Notes: generated by a model from the letters alone, not told the origin. A stretch of DNA of 36,359 nucleotides from Burkholderiales bacterium (GCA_016213205.1 JACRAZ010000002.1:1-36359); one strand, 5' to 3'. Shown: positions 15,725-23,565, counted from the first letter of the stretch. Numbers and translations are program-made.

Positions 15725-15735
15725 GACCACGGGAT

Positions 15736-16704
15736 TTACGGCTTGGCGCCGGTCTTCAGGTTTTCGATCTGCAGCTTCAGGCGTTCGCTGAAGCTGAGCT
15801 TGGTGTAGCGACGTTCGGTTTCGCGCGAGAGTTCCTTCTGCAGCGCGAACACGCTTTGCGGGCGCGACAACGGGTCCAGCGACATGCACCACTCGGTCAC
15901 TTCGATCAGGTTGTCGGAGTACACGTTGCGCAAGCGCGAAAGGCTGAGCGCGAGACGGTCCTTCTCCAGCCGCTGCGGCGCATCGTTTGGCGGGTAGCCC
16001 TGCATGCAGGCATAGATGCAGGCGCCGATGGCGTAGATGTCGGTCCACGGTCCCAGGGTGCCATCCCGGCGGTACATCTCGGGCGCGGCAAAACCCGGCG
16101 TGTACATCGGCCGGATGAAGTTGCCTTCTTTGCTGAGCACCTCGCGCGCGGCGCCGAAATCGAGCATCACCGCCTTGTTGTCGTTGGTGATGAAGATGTT
16201 GGCCGGCTTGATGTCCAGGTGCAGCATCTTGTGCTGGTGCACGATGCGCAGGCCACGCAGGATTTCGTCGAACAGGCTGCGGATGGTGGATTCGCGGAAG
16301 ACCTTGTCGCGCTTGAGGTCGCGCGCGGTGACGATGAAATCCTGCAGCGTATCGCCCTGCAGGTAGTTCATCACCATGTAGACGGTTTCGTTCTCGCGGA
16401 AGAAGTTCAGCACCGAGACCACGCTCGAGTGCGAGATCTGCGCAAGCGAGCGCCCTTCTTCGAAGAAACTCTTCAGCCCCAGCCGGTACAGTGGCTGCTT
16501 CTCGGGCTTGACGCGCGGCGTCAGTTCGCCCGGCGAGCGCTCGGCCAGCGAGGCCGGCAGGTACTCCTTGACGGCCACCAGGTGGCGGTCGGTGTCCTCG
16601 GCCAGGTACACCACGCCAAAGCCCCCGGCCGCCAGTTTCTTGACGATCGAGTAACCCCCGACAACGGTGCCCGCAGGCAACGGAGCGGGTTTCGGCTTTG
16701 ACAT
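15736..16704 (-). CDS. Hanks-type Ser/Thr protein kinase, soluble
   Basis: A 322-residue eukaryotic-like kinase. The glycine loop (about 24-33, LAAGGFGVVY), the catalytic Lys in VAVKEYLP (about 46), HLDIKPANIF with catalytic D164, DFG at 182-184 and APEMY are all present. The usual HRD is HLD, so this is a non-RD kinase and may be less dependent on activation-loop phosphorylation. No transmembrane helix or PASTA domain follows; the C-terminal ~50 residues are a helical tail (LSRETERRYTKLSFSERLKLQIENLK). It is coupled to the PP2C gene 11 bp downstream and its start is only 29 bp from that of divergent yicC, so promoters of the two genes must overlap. Confidence 0.95.
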   Translation of the reverse strand: MSKPKPAPLPAGTVVGGYSIVKKLAAGGFGVVYLAEDTDRHLVAVKEYLPASLAERSPGELTPRVKPEKQPLYRLGLKSFFEEGRSLAQISHSSVVSVLNFFRENETVYMVMNYLQGDTLQDFIVTARDLKRDKVFRESTIRSLFDEILRGLRIVHQHKMLHLDIKPANIFITNDNKAVMLDFGAAREVLSKEGNFIRPMYTPGFAAPEMYRRDGTLGPWTDIYAIGACIYACMQGYPPNDAPQRLEKDRLALSLSRLRNVYSDNLIEVTEWCMSLDPLSRPQSVFALQKELSRETERRYTKLSFSERLKLQIENLKTGAKP

Positions 16705-16733
16705 AATTGCTTTTTTCGCAGGTAAAAACGGCG

Positions 16734-17657
16734 ATGGCAGTTTACAGCATGACCGGTTTTGGCAGTGCCCTCGCGGCCACCGGGGCCACGGGCTCGGCCG
16801 GCAGTGACAGCGTGCCATCAAGCGGCGGCGGCGTGGGTGTCGAATTGCGTTCGGTGAACGGGCGTTTTCTCGATTTCAGCCTGCGCCTGCCCGACGAACT
16901 GCGAGGCCTGGAGCCCGCCCTGCGTGAACTGGTGGGCGGCGCCTTCCGCCGCGGCAAGATCGAGCTGCGCCTGACCACCCAGCGCGAGGCCGACACCGCG
17001 TGGCCGCAGCCCCAGCCTGAGCAGATGATGCGGCTGGCGCAGCTGGAGTCCACGGTGCACAGCTGGCTGCCCAAGGCGCGGCCGATCAGCGTGACCGAGG
17101 CGCTGAACTGGTGCCGCGGCGGCAACGCCCCCGAACGCCTGGACGAAGCGGCGATGGTGGCCGCCCGCCGCGCCGTGGAGGCGCTGCGCGAAGCGCGCGA
17201 GCGCGAAGGCGCGCGGCTGGTGGCCATCCTGATGGAACGCATCGCCCACCTGCGCACGCTGGCCACGCAGGCCGCGCCGCTGCTGCCGGCGGTGGTGCAG
17301 CGCCAGCAGCAGCGCTTCCTGGAGCGTTGGCGCGAAGCGCTGGCGCAGGCCGGTGCGGGCACCACCGTCAGTGCAGACGCGTTGCAGGAGCGTGCACTCA
17401 ACGAGGCGGCGGCCTACGCGCTGCGCATCGATGTGGCCGAGGAACTCTCGCGCCTGAACGCCCACCTGGACGAGATCACGCGCCTGCTGAAGGCCGGCGG
17501 CGAGCTGGGCAAACGGCTCGACTTCCTGATCCAGGAACTGCACCGCGAGGCCAATACGCTGGGCTCCAAGTCTTCGGCGCTGGAGCTGACCAACATTTCG
17601 GTGGAGATGAAGGTGGCGATCGAGCAGATGCGCGAGCAGGTGCAGAACATCGAGTGA
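16734..17657 (+). CDS. yicC: YicC/YloC-family endoribonuclease
   Basis: A 307-residue member of the YicC-like family, whose members have endoribonuclease activity on structured RNA. The N-terminal SMTGFG (5-10), ELRSVNGRFLDFSLRLP and PELRELVGGAFRRGK-type segments and the C-terminal GKRLDFLIQELHREANTLGSKS run are hallmarks. Between SMTGFGSA and the conserved ELRSVN there is a low-complexity Gly/Ser/Ala insertion (about residues 13-37). The ATG at 16734 was chosen because the family N-terminus begins there. In many proteobacteria gmk and rpoZ follow yicC; here a convergent CheY-like gene follows, so that order is broken. Confidence 0.94.
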   Translation: MAVYSMTGFGSALAATGATGSAGSDSVPSSGGGVGVELRSVNGRFLDFSLRLPDELRGLEPALRELVGGAFRRGKIELRLTTQREADTAWPQPQPEQMMRLAQLESTVHSWLPKARPISVTEALNWCRGGNAPERLDEAAMVAARRAVEALREAREREGARLVAILMERIAHLRTLATQAAPLLPAVVQRQQQRFLERWREALAQAGAGTTVSADALQERALNEAAAYALRIDVAEELSRLNAHLDEITRLLKAGGELGKRLDFLIQELHREANTLGSKSSALELTNISVEMKVAIEQMREQVQNIE

Positions 17658-17723
17658 TGTTCGCCAGGGGTGGCCCGCCCCCTCGGCGACACGGGTGTCG
17701 GCCGGGGTGCCGGGATGGGCGTG

Positions 17724-18107
17724 TCAGCCCGCCGCGCCGCCCTCTGCCGGCAGGCCCAGCACCTTGCGGATGCCCCTGAGCAGGGTGTCTTCCCTGTGCG
17801 GCTTGACGATCCACGCCACCACGCCGCAATCCTTGGCCTTGGCCTTGAGTTCCGGGCTGGTCTGGGTGGTGAGCATGAAGACCGGCACCACGTGGCCCTG
17901 CGCCTTGATGTGGGCGCACATGGTCAGGCCGTCCATGCCGGGCATGTTCAGGTCCGAGATCACCAGATCAGGCTTTTGCTGGGCCACCTGCTCCAGGCCC
18001 TGCTCGCCGTTGTCGGCCTCGATCACCTCGAAGCCATGGGCCTCCAGCAGGCCGCGAAGCTCACCACGGATGGCGGAGGAGTCGTCGATCACCAGGATCT
18101 TGGGCAT
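17724..18107 (-). CDS. CheY-like single-domain response regulator
   Basis: A 127-residue stand-alone receiver with all phosphorylation residues: D8/D9 (VIDDSS), phospho-acceptor D52 (ISDLNMPGMDG), T80/T81 and K102 (IVKPHRE). No output domain. PKPHR-like residues around the Lys and HVVPVFMLTT match chemotaxis CheY proteins. The ATG at 18107 lies one base after the stop of the PAS-GGDEF gene (TGACATG), with GGGAG upstream. As third gene after a CheX-like phosphatase and a diguanylate cyclase it probably works as the phosphorylated signal those proteins read or erase; its kinase is not in the window. Confidence 0.93.
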   Translation of the reverse strand: MPKILVIDDSSAIRGELRGLLEAHGFEVIEADNGEQGLEQVAQQKPDLVISDLNMPGMDGLTMCAHIKAQGHVVPVFMLTTQTSPELKAKAKDCGVVAWIVKPHREDTLLRGIRKVLGLPAEGGAAG

Positions 18108-18108
18108 G

Positions 18109-19506
18109 TCAGGCTCCCTCATGCGCCTCGGCACACACCTTGTTCTTGCCGCTGCGCTTGGCATGGTAGAGCTGGTCGTCGGCCCGCTGGGTCAGCGTGG
18201 CCAGCGTGTCGTCCTTGCGGAAGTAGGCCACACCGAAACTGGCGGTCACGCTCAGGCTGGTGCCCCGGCCCACCTGCACCGGGCTGGCCGACAACCGCGC
18301 GCGGATGCGCTCGGCCACGATGGAGCCGCCCTGCTCACGCGTGTCGTTGCAGGGCAGCACCAGCATGAACTCCTCGCCGCCGAAGCGCACCGCGATGTCG
18401 GTGTCCCGGATGCTGGCCCGGATGACGCGGCCGATCGCCTCGATCACGCGGTCGCCGCCGTCGTGGCCGTGCGTGTCGTTGACGGCCTTGAAGTTGTCGA
18501 TGTCCAGCATCACGATGGCCAGTTCCTTGAAGTTGCCACGCTTGGCCGATGCGATCAGCGTGGCCACGCTGTCGTTCATGAACAGGCGCGTGTACAGCCC
18601 CGACAGCGGATCGCGCACCGCGCATTCGTACAGCGCCTGGGCCTGCTTGCCCAGCAGGTCGGCCTTCTCGATCTGCCGCTCGGCCAGGCAACTGGCGGTG
18701 ATGTCTTCCAGCACCACGAGGTAGCGGTCGACGGTGCCGTTCTTCGTCATCGGCTGGAAGCGCGGGCGCAGCCACCGCTCGTCGCTGCCCTCGCGCTGGA
18801 TGCGCAGGCGGCCCAGGCTGTCGCCCGCGCCATCGAACCCGGCGGCCGGGCCGCCGGCGCTGTCGTGCAGGCGCTGGAACAGGGCGTCAAGCTGCGGCTG
18901 CAGTTCCGGGTTGCCCCGGGCCAGCAGCGGCTGCAGCGCCTCGCCCACCAGCGCGTGGTGGTTCAGCAGCACCTGGCAGTAGGCCGACAGCACCTCGGCA
19001 ATGTTGCCGCGGTGATCCACCACCATCAGGCCGAGCGGAATGCTCGAGAAGATGCTCGTCAGCTTGAGCTCGGACTGGAGCATCGCCGACAGGTCGTCGC
19101 CGACGATGGAGACCACCGAGCCCTCGGCCTGGCTGGGGTGCTCCAGCCGCGCGAAACGCCAGAAGAACTGCCGGCTGGCATTCGACGGGTCGGCGCACTG
19201 GATCTCGATCTGCACGCTGGCCTTGGCACCGGGCACCGTGCCGGCGCGCACCTGTTGCAGATGGTGCAGCAGCAGTTCGCGGTTCTCGTGGGTGAAGGCC
19301 TCGGTGAAATCGCGGTGCATGGCGTCGGCCATGCTCAGGCCCACCAGCGCGCAGAACGCGAGGTTGGCGCGGATGATCTGGTTGTGCTGGTTGATCTGCA
19401 CGAAGACGCTGGGGATGTCGTCCAGCACCCGCTCGCTGGATTCGCAGGCGCTCTCCAGCATCGAGAGCACACGCTGCGAGGCCAGCAGTTCGTTGTGGTT
19501 GCTCAT
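18109..19506 (-). CDS. PAS-domain diguanylate cyclase (PAS-GGDEF)
   Basis: A 465-residue soluble protein. Two PAS-like regions (about 25-145, starting at DDIPSVFVQINQHNQIIRAN; and about 150-275, starting at SIFSSIPLGLMVVDHRGN) precede a GGDEF domain (about 295-460). The catalytic motif is GGEEF (376-380) and the inhibitory-site RDTD (367-370) lies exactly five residues before it. DIDNFKAVND supplies the metal-binding Asp. No membrane helix is visible, so it senses a cytoplasmic cue, possibly redox or ligand, through its PAS domains. Its ATG overlaps the stop of the upstream CheX-like gene (ATGA, 19503-19506), and the CheY-like gene follows immediately, indicating a coupled three-gene unit. 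Confidence 0.93.
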   Translation of the reverse strand: MSNHNELLASQRVLSMLESACESSERVLDDIPSVFVQINQHNQIIRANLAFCALVGLSMADAMHRDFTEAFTHENRELLLHHLQQVRAGTVPGAKASVQIEIQCADPSNASRQFFWRFARLEHPSQAEGSVVSIVGDDLSAMLQSELKLTSIFSSIPLGLMVVDHRGNIAEVLSAYCQVLLNHHALVGEALQPLLARGNPELQPQLDALFQRLHDSAGGPAAGFDGAGDSLGRLRIQREGSDERWLRPRFQPMTKNGTVDRYLVVLEDITASCLAERQIEKADLLGKQAQALYECAVRDPLSGLYTRLFMNDSVATLIASAKRGNFKELAIVMLDIDNFKAVNDTHGHDGGDRVIEAIGRVIRASIRDTDIAVRFGGEEFMLVLPCNDTREQGGSIVAERIRARLSASPVQVGRGTSLSVTASFGVAYFRKDDTLATLTQRADDQLYHAKRSGKNKVCAEAHEGA

Positions 19507-20090
19507 AGGAAGTCCAGCTCGCCTTCGTCGGCCTGCTCGTCCAGGCACACCAGGTGGCGCAGGTCGGCGTCGCCGGGCATCTCGATGTAGCAGCTGCAAT
19601 AGAGCTCGCCGAACGCGCCCTGCAGGCGCCAGAGGTCGCCGAACTTCACGATGGCGCCGATCTTGGCGTCGTAGTCCGCGTACAGCTCGTAGATGCCGCG
19701 CGTGCACAGCGGAACGCTCATGCCCATGGCCACCGCCTGCGCCCCGAGGATGCGGCACACCCGGCCGCCCATCTGGTTGCTCAGCTCCTTCATGTAGTCC
19801 ACGATCTGCGGGTGCGCCAGTTCGCTTTCGCGGCAGCGCATCGCGCGCCGGTAGGCCGCCACCCGTTCGGGGTCGAAGTGCAGCTTGAAGACGATGCGCA
19901 GGTCCTCGCCGTTGAGGATGACGATGGCCATGTAGCGCTCGAGCACCTGCCCCAGCCGGCACTGCGGCGCCGGGTCGGCCGTTGCCACGCCATCGTCGCC
20001 GAAGTACTGGCGCGCCTGGATGAGGGAGGCCTCGCGCAGCAGGCTGCGCAATCGGTTCATCGAAGCTTGCGGGTCCGTCTCGGGTGCCAT
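19503..20090 (-). CDS. CheX/CheC-like putative CheY phosphatase
   Basis: A 195-residue protein not assigned to a named gene. The middle contains D98-x3-E102-x2-N105 (DYMKELSNQMGG), the Glu/Asn signature by which CheC, CheX and FliY dephosphorylate CheY-P, followed by Gly residues and P127, 22 positions after the Asn, very near the published consensus spacing. The rest (GEDLRIVFKLHFD, GIYELYADYDAKIGAIVKFGDL) fits an alpha/beta fold. It heads an operon with a PAS-GGDEF protein and a CheY-like receiver, which supports a phosphatase role. The ATG at 20090 has AAGG about 8 bp upstream; a start at 20060 (MNRL) is also possible. The functional call is inference from motif plus context. Confidence 0.7.
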   Translation of the reverse strand: MAPETDPQASMNRLRSLLREASLIQARQYFGDDGVATADPAPQCRLGQVLERYMAIVILNGEDLRIVFKLHFDPERVAAYRRAMRCRESELAHPQIVDYMKELSNQMGGRVCRILGAQAVAMGMSVPLCTRGIYELYADYDAKIGAIVKFGDLWRLQGAFGELYCSCYIEMPGDADLRHLVCLDEQADEGELDFL

Positions 20091-20153
20091 CTTTGCCTTG
20101 CATGCCTGGGTTGGCGGCCGATACGCTGCAACCGGTGGCAGCCATCAGAGGCA

Positions 20154-20180
20154 ATTACGACGCCGCTTCGCCGTACTTGA
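20154..20180 (-). promoter_or_regulatory. Sigma-28 (FliA)-like promoter before the CheX-like operon
   Basis: On the - strand, TCAAGTAC (20180-20173), an 11-bp spacer and GTCGTAAT (20161-20154) match the layout of the FliA consensus TAAAGTTT-N11-GCCGATAA: 5 of 8 in the -35, 4 of 8 in the -10, and the exact spacer. Transcription would start about 55 bp before the ATG at 20090. It would place this operon under flagellar class III control. The match is partial. Confidence 0.4.
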
Positions 20181-20255
20181 GCCTGCACGCGGCCGGCACG
20201 ATGCATATGCCCGCTTTCGCCCCGCTGCGTGGGCCCGCGGGCCTGGCAAGGTCGG

Positions 20256-21200
20256 TCAAGGCTGGTGCGCCGCCAGCCAGGCCAGGATGTCGGCTTCCAC
20301 CTGGTCGCGGTGGGTCTCGTTCAGCACCTCGTGCCGGGCGCCGGGGTAGAAGGTGTGCTGCACATCGGCAATGCCCAGGCTGCGGTAGGTGTTCAGCAGC
20401 ACCTGCAGCCCGGCCGTGCGGCCGCCCACCGGGTCCTGGTCGCCGGCGATCACGTAGATCGGCAGGCTGCGCGGAATGCCGGCCTGGCGGGCCGGGTTCC
20501 ACAGCGCGTGCAGCCCGCAGAAGAAGTCGCGCACCAGTTCGTTGTTGAAGGCGAAGCCGCACAACGGGTCGTCCACGTAACGCTGCACCTCCTGCGCATC
20601 GCGGCTCAGCCATTCAAAGCCCGGGCGCCCATCGGCAAAGGGTGCATTGAAGCTGGCGAACACCTGGGCCAGCACCGGCGAGGGCGCCATCGGGTCGGCC
20701 TGTGCCAGCTGCTGCAGCAAGGCGATGGTCTGCTCCGGATTGGCCAGCACGCCGTTGCTGCCCGACAGCACCAGGCCTGCCAGCGCCGCGCCGAACCGGG
20801 CCGCGCAGTCCTGGGCGATGTAGGAACCCATGCTGTGGCCCAGCATGAACAGTGGCAGGCCGGGATGGCGCTGTGCCAGGTGCTGCTGCAGCGCGTGCTC
20901 GTCGTCCACAAAGCGTTGCCAGGCATCGGGCCCGGCATCACCCAGCGCGCCGCTGCGCACCCGCGTGCGGCCGTGGCCGCGGTGGTCGTCCGCATAGGCC
21001 AGCCAGCCCGCCGCGTTCAGCCGCCGGGCCAGCCGTGCGTAGCGGCCGCCATGTTCGGCGGCGCCGTGCACGATCTGCACCACGCCGCGGGCCGGCGCGG
21101 CCAGCGTCGTCCAGCCGCGCACGAACAGCGCCGTGCCGTCGGCCATGGGCAGGGTGAAGCAGGTGGGCGCCTCGGCGCCGACGGGGTCGATGTCTGGCAT
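20256..21200 (-). CDS. Alpha/beta hydrolase, monoacylglycerol lipase-like
   Basis: A 314-residue serine hydrolase of the 'serine aminopeptidase S33 / monoglyceride lipase' group. The oxyanion region HGAAEHGGRY (about 45-54) and DHRGHGRT (72-79) precede the nucleophile S123 in GHSMGS; an acid in IAGDQDPVGG and a His in YPGARHEVLNE complete the triad. Likely substrates are acylglycerols or other esters; the sequence alone does not decide. The start at 21200 has GGAGG 7 bp upstream; an in-frame ATG at 21227 is less likely. No signal peptide. Divergent from the thiolase operon, which also suggests lipid metabolism. Confidence 0.9.
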   Translation of the reverse strand: MPDIDPVGAEAPTCFTLPMADGTALFVRGWTTLAAPARGVVQIVHGAAEHGGRYARLARRLNAAGWLAYADDHRGHGRTRVRSGALGDAGPDAWQRFVDDEHALQQHLAQRHPGLPLFMLGHSMGSYIAQDCAARFGAALAGLVLSGSNGVLANPEQTIALLQQLAQADPMAPSPVLAQVFASFNAPFADGRPGFEWLSRDAQEVQRYVDDPLCGFAFNNELVRDFFCGLHALWNPARQAGIPRSLPIYVIAGDQDPVGGRTAGLQVLLNTYRSLGIADVQHTFYPGARHEVLNETHRDQVEADILAWLAAHQP

Positions 21201-21270
21201 GCTGCGGCCTCCGGTTGCGCTGCGCATTGTCCGCGCGCATCGCGCCGCCCCGGCTCGGGGATGGGCGCAA

Positions 21271-21299
21271 TTGCCGGCGCGGAACCGACCTGTTAACGT
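21271..21299 (+). promoter_or_regulatory. Candidate sigma-70 promoter of the thiolase operon
   Basis: TTGCCG (21271-21276), 17 bp, TAACGT (21294-21299). Spacing is ideal, hexamer matches are moderate. Transcription would begin about 60 bp before the GTG start and just ahead of the inverted repeat at 21317, which would suit a repressor. Confidence 0.4.
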
Positions 21300-21316
21300 G
21301 ATCTGGACGAACTTTT

Positions 21317-21330
21317 AGAACACCCGTTCT
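21317..21330. promoter_or_regulatory. Candidate operator AGAAC-N4-GTTCT before the thiolase operon
   Basis: A perfect inverted repeat AGAAC ACCC GTTCT, 38 bp before the thiolase start. Such AGAAC/GTTCT palindromes are typical in size and symmetry for TetR-family repressors of acyl-CoA metabolism, but no TetR gene lies in the window. The regulator is unknown. Confidence 0.45.
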
Positions 21331-21367
21331 GCCTGACAGACATGACACACCCCCCTGGAGACTGGAC

Positions 21368-22540
21368 GTGAGCTCTCGCCCCGCCAAGGCCTGCATCGTC
21401 GGCGCCTTTGAACACCCCACCCGCAAGGCCACCGACAAGTCGGTCGCCCAGCTGCACGCCGAGGTGGCCGCCGGCGCGCTGGCCGATGCTGGCCTCACCA
21501 AGGACGACATCGACGGCTACTTCTGCGCCGGCGATGCGCCGGGCATGGGCCCGGTGTCGATGGTGGACTACATGAACCTGAAGGTGCGCCATGTGGACGC
21601 CACCGAGCTGGGCGGCTGCTCCTACCTGGCGCACGTGGCGCATGCGGCCGATGCCATTGCGGCCGGGCGCTGCAACGTGGCGCTGATCACGCTGGCCGGC
21701 CGCCCGCGCAGCGAGGGCGTGGCCACCGGCACCGCGCCACGCGTGCGCAACCCCAACCAGCCCGATGCGCAGTGGGAGTTTCCGTACTCGGTCACCAACG
21801 TCACCGGCTACGGCATGTGCGCGCAGCGCCACATGCACGAGTTCGGCACCACCAGCGAGCAGCTCGCGTGGATCAAGGTGGCCGCCTCGCACCATGCCCG
21901 GCACAACCCGCACGCGATGCTGCGCGAGGTGGTCACGGTGCAGGACGTGCTGGCGTCGCCGATGGTGGCCGACCCGCTGCACCGGCTGGATTGCTGCGTG
22001 ATCAGCGATGGCGGCGGCGCGCTGATCGTGGCGCGCCCGGAGCTGGCACGATCGCTGAAGCGCCCGGTGGTCAAGGTGATCGGCGCGGGCGAATCGGTGT
22101 ACCACCCGTTCGCCGGCGCGATCGACCTCACCCACACCGGCACGGTGGTCTCCGGCCGCCATGCGTTCGAGGAAGCGGGCGTCACGCCGGCAGACATCCG
22201 ATACGCCTCCATCTACGACAGTTTCACGATCACCGTGCTGCTGCAGCTGGAAGACCTGGGCTTTTGCGCCAAGGGCGAAGGCGGGCGCTTCGTGGCCGAT
22301 GGCAACCTGATCTCCGGCGTGGGCCGCCTGCCTTTCAACACCGATGGCGGCGGGCTGTGCAACAACCACCCCAGCAACCGCGGTGGCATGACCAAGGTGA
22401 TCGAGGCCGTGCGCCAGCTGCGCGGCGAGGCCCACCCCGCCGTGCAGGTGCCCGACTGCCAACTGGCGCTGGCCACCGGCACCGGCGGCATGCTGGGCAC
22501 CCGCAGCGGCAGTGCCACGCTGATCCTGGAACGAGAGTAA
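21368..22540 (+). CDS. Thiolase-like protein (SCP-x / lipid-transfer type)
   Basis: A 390-residue thiolase-superfamily protein. C84 in ELGGCSYLAHV is at the nucleophile position; CVISDGGGALIV (about 210-221), the TAASG-like dimer segments and a C-terminal GGGLCNNHPSNRGG and ATGTGGMLGTRSGSATLIL follow. It groups by appearance with SCP-x thiolases and the Ltp-type retro-aldolases that work with a DUF35 subunit. Such a subunit is encoded 11 bp downstream, which indicates a heteromeric enzyme that cleaves or condenses acyl-CoA. The start is GTG at 21368 with GGAG 7 bp upstream. Substrate (side-chain, aromatic or branched acyl-CoA) cannot be read from the sequence. Confidence 0.9.
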   Translation: MSSRPAKACIVGAFEHPTRKATDKSVAQLHAEVAAGALADAGLTKDDIDGYFCAGDAPGMGPVSMVDYMNLKVRHVDATELGGCSYLAHVAHAADAIAAGRCNVALITLAGRPRSEGVATGTAPRVRNPNQPDAQWEFPYSVTNVTGYGMCAQRHMHEFGTTSEQLAWIKVAASHHARHNPHAMLREVVTVQDVLASPMVADPLHRLDCCVISDGGGALIVARPELARSLKRPVVKVIGAGESVYHPFAGAIDLTHTGTVVSGRHAFEEAGVTPADIRYASIYDSFTITVLLQLEDLGFCAKGEGGRFVADGNLISGVGRLPFNTDGGGLCNNHPSNRGGMTKVIEAVRQLRGEAHPAVQVPDCQLALATGTGGMLGTRSGSATLILERE

Positions 22541-22551
22541 GAGCCCCGACC

Positions 22552-22947
22552 ATGACGACGATCACCGCACGCACCGTGGCCTCGCCCGAGGCCAACCCCG
22601 AGACCCTGCCGTTCTGGCAGGCCGCCCAGCGCGGCGAGTTCCTGCTGCGCCGTTGCAGCGCCTGCGGGCGCACGCACTGGTATCCGCGCGCCATCTGTCC
22701 GCACTGCTTCGGCACTGAGCTCGCCTGGGAGCCCGCCAGCGGCCGTGGCACGATCTACGCCTTCAGCCCGATGCGGCGCGTGGAGCCGGCCTACGTGGTG
22801 GCCTATGTCACGCTGGCAGAGGGCCCGACGATGCTGACCAACCTGGTGGACTGCGAGCTCGAGAGCCTGCACATCGGCCAGGCCGTCAAGCTGGTGTTCA
22901 CGCCCAGCGAGAACGGCCAGCCGGTGCCGATGTTCACCCCCGCCTGA
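22552..22947 (+). CDS. DUF35 OB-fold / zinc-ribbon thiolase partner
   Basis: A 131-residue protein with the DUF35 layout: a helical lead (FWQAAQRGEFLLRRC), a rubredoxin-like zinc ribbon C-x2-C-x10-C-x2-C (CSACG ... CPHC, about 35-52) and an OB-fold (GRGTIYAFSPMRR onward, about 60-128). These subunits form complexes with thiolases or Ltp-type aldolases (known examples include the BbsA/BbsB thiolase and ChsH2-Ltp2 pairs) and are needed for activity. Immediately downstream of the thiolase gene and 12 bp before the CMD-like gene, so one operon. The start at 22552 was chosen over a long in-frame extension that lies inside the thiolase gene. Confidence 0.92.
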   Translation: MTTITARTVASPEANPETLPFWQAAQRGEFLLRRCSACGRTHWYPRAICPHCFGTELAWEPASGRGTIYAFSPMRRVEPAYVVAYVTLAEGPTMLTNLVDCELESLHIGQAVKLVFTPSENGQPVPMFTPA

Positions 22948-22959
22948 GGACCGATCACG

Positions 22960-23496
22960 ATGCCGCGCCTGCCCTACCTCACCGACGAACAGGCCGGCCC
23001 GCCGGAGCTGGTGGCCGCGATCCGCGCGCGCCGCGGTGGCCGGCTCGGCAACCTCGATCGCATCCTGCTGCACAGCCCCCCGGTGGCCACCGGCTGGGGC
23101 CAGCTGATGGGGCGCGTGCGCAACGAGCTCGCGCTCTCGCCCAAGCTCAAGGAACTGGCCATGTGCGCGGTGGCCGTGCTCAACCGTGCCGACTACGAGC
23201 TGCACCACCACGCCCCGCTGCTGCTGGCCGCAGGCGGCACGCAGGCCCAGATCGACGCGCTGGCCCAGTTGCCCGCCTCGGCCGAACGCGAAGACCTGTT
23301 CGACGCCGCCGAGCGCGCCACCCTCGCGCTCACGGTGCAGATGACACGCGACGTGGCAGTGAGCGACGCGGTGTTCGACAGCGTGCGCCAGGCACTGGGC
23401 GAAGACCGCCTGGTGTTCGAGCTGATCACCGTGATCGCGGCCTACAACATGGTGTCGCGCATCCTGGTGGCGGTGGGCATCGACATCGAAGCCTGA
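22960..23496 (+). CDS. Carboxymuconolactone decarboxylase-like (AhpD-fold) protein
   Basis: A 178-residue all-helical protein of the CMD/AhpD superfamily. The segment LSPKLKELAMCAVAVLNRADYELHHHAPLLLAAG (successive conserved positions, about 50-83) is the CMD core: ELA, then a Tyr/Glu/His cluster in place of the CxxC of true AhpD, so it is probably not a peroxidase. The function of such proteins beside thiolase-DUF35 pairs is unknown; a hydrolase or decarboxylase acting on the CoA product is possible. GAGGA precedes the ATG. Last gene of the operon; a 330-bp inverted repeat element follows. Confidence 0.88.
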   Translation: MPRLPYLTDEQAGPPELVAAIRARRGGRLGNLDRILLHSPPVATGWGQLMGRVRNELALSPKLKELAMCAVAVLNRADYELHHHAPLLLAAGGTQAQIDALAQLPASAEREDLFDAAERATLALTVQMTRDVAVSDAVFDSVRQALGEDRLVFELITVIAAYNMVSRILVAVGIDIEA

Positions 23497-23565
23497 CATG
23501 CGCCTGCGATCCGCACCCGGTGCACGCTGGCTGCAGTTCGCATGCGGGTCGTCGATGGCTGCTGT

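Noticed and set aside
17687..17700. CGACAC-GG-GTGTCG hairpin between yicC and the CheY-like gene
   Set aside because: The stem is short with a two-base loop and no T-tract, so it was not listed as a terminator.
20091..20255. A short gene in the gap between the CheX-like and hydrolase genes
   Set aside because: No frame has a ribosome site or sensible protein; the space is explained by the upstream regulatory region of the CheX-like operon.
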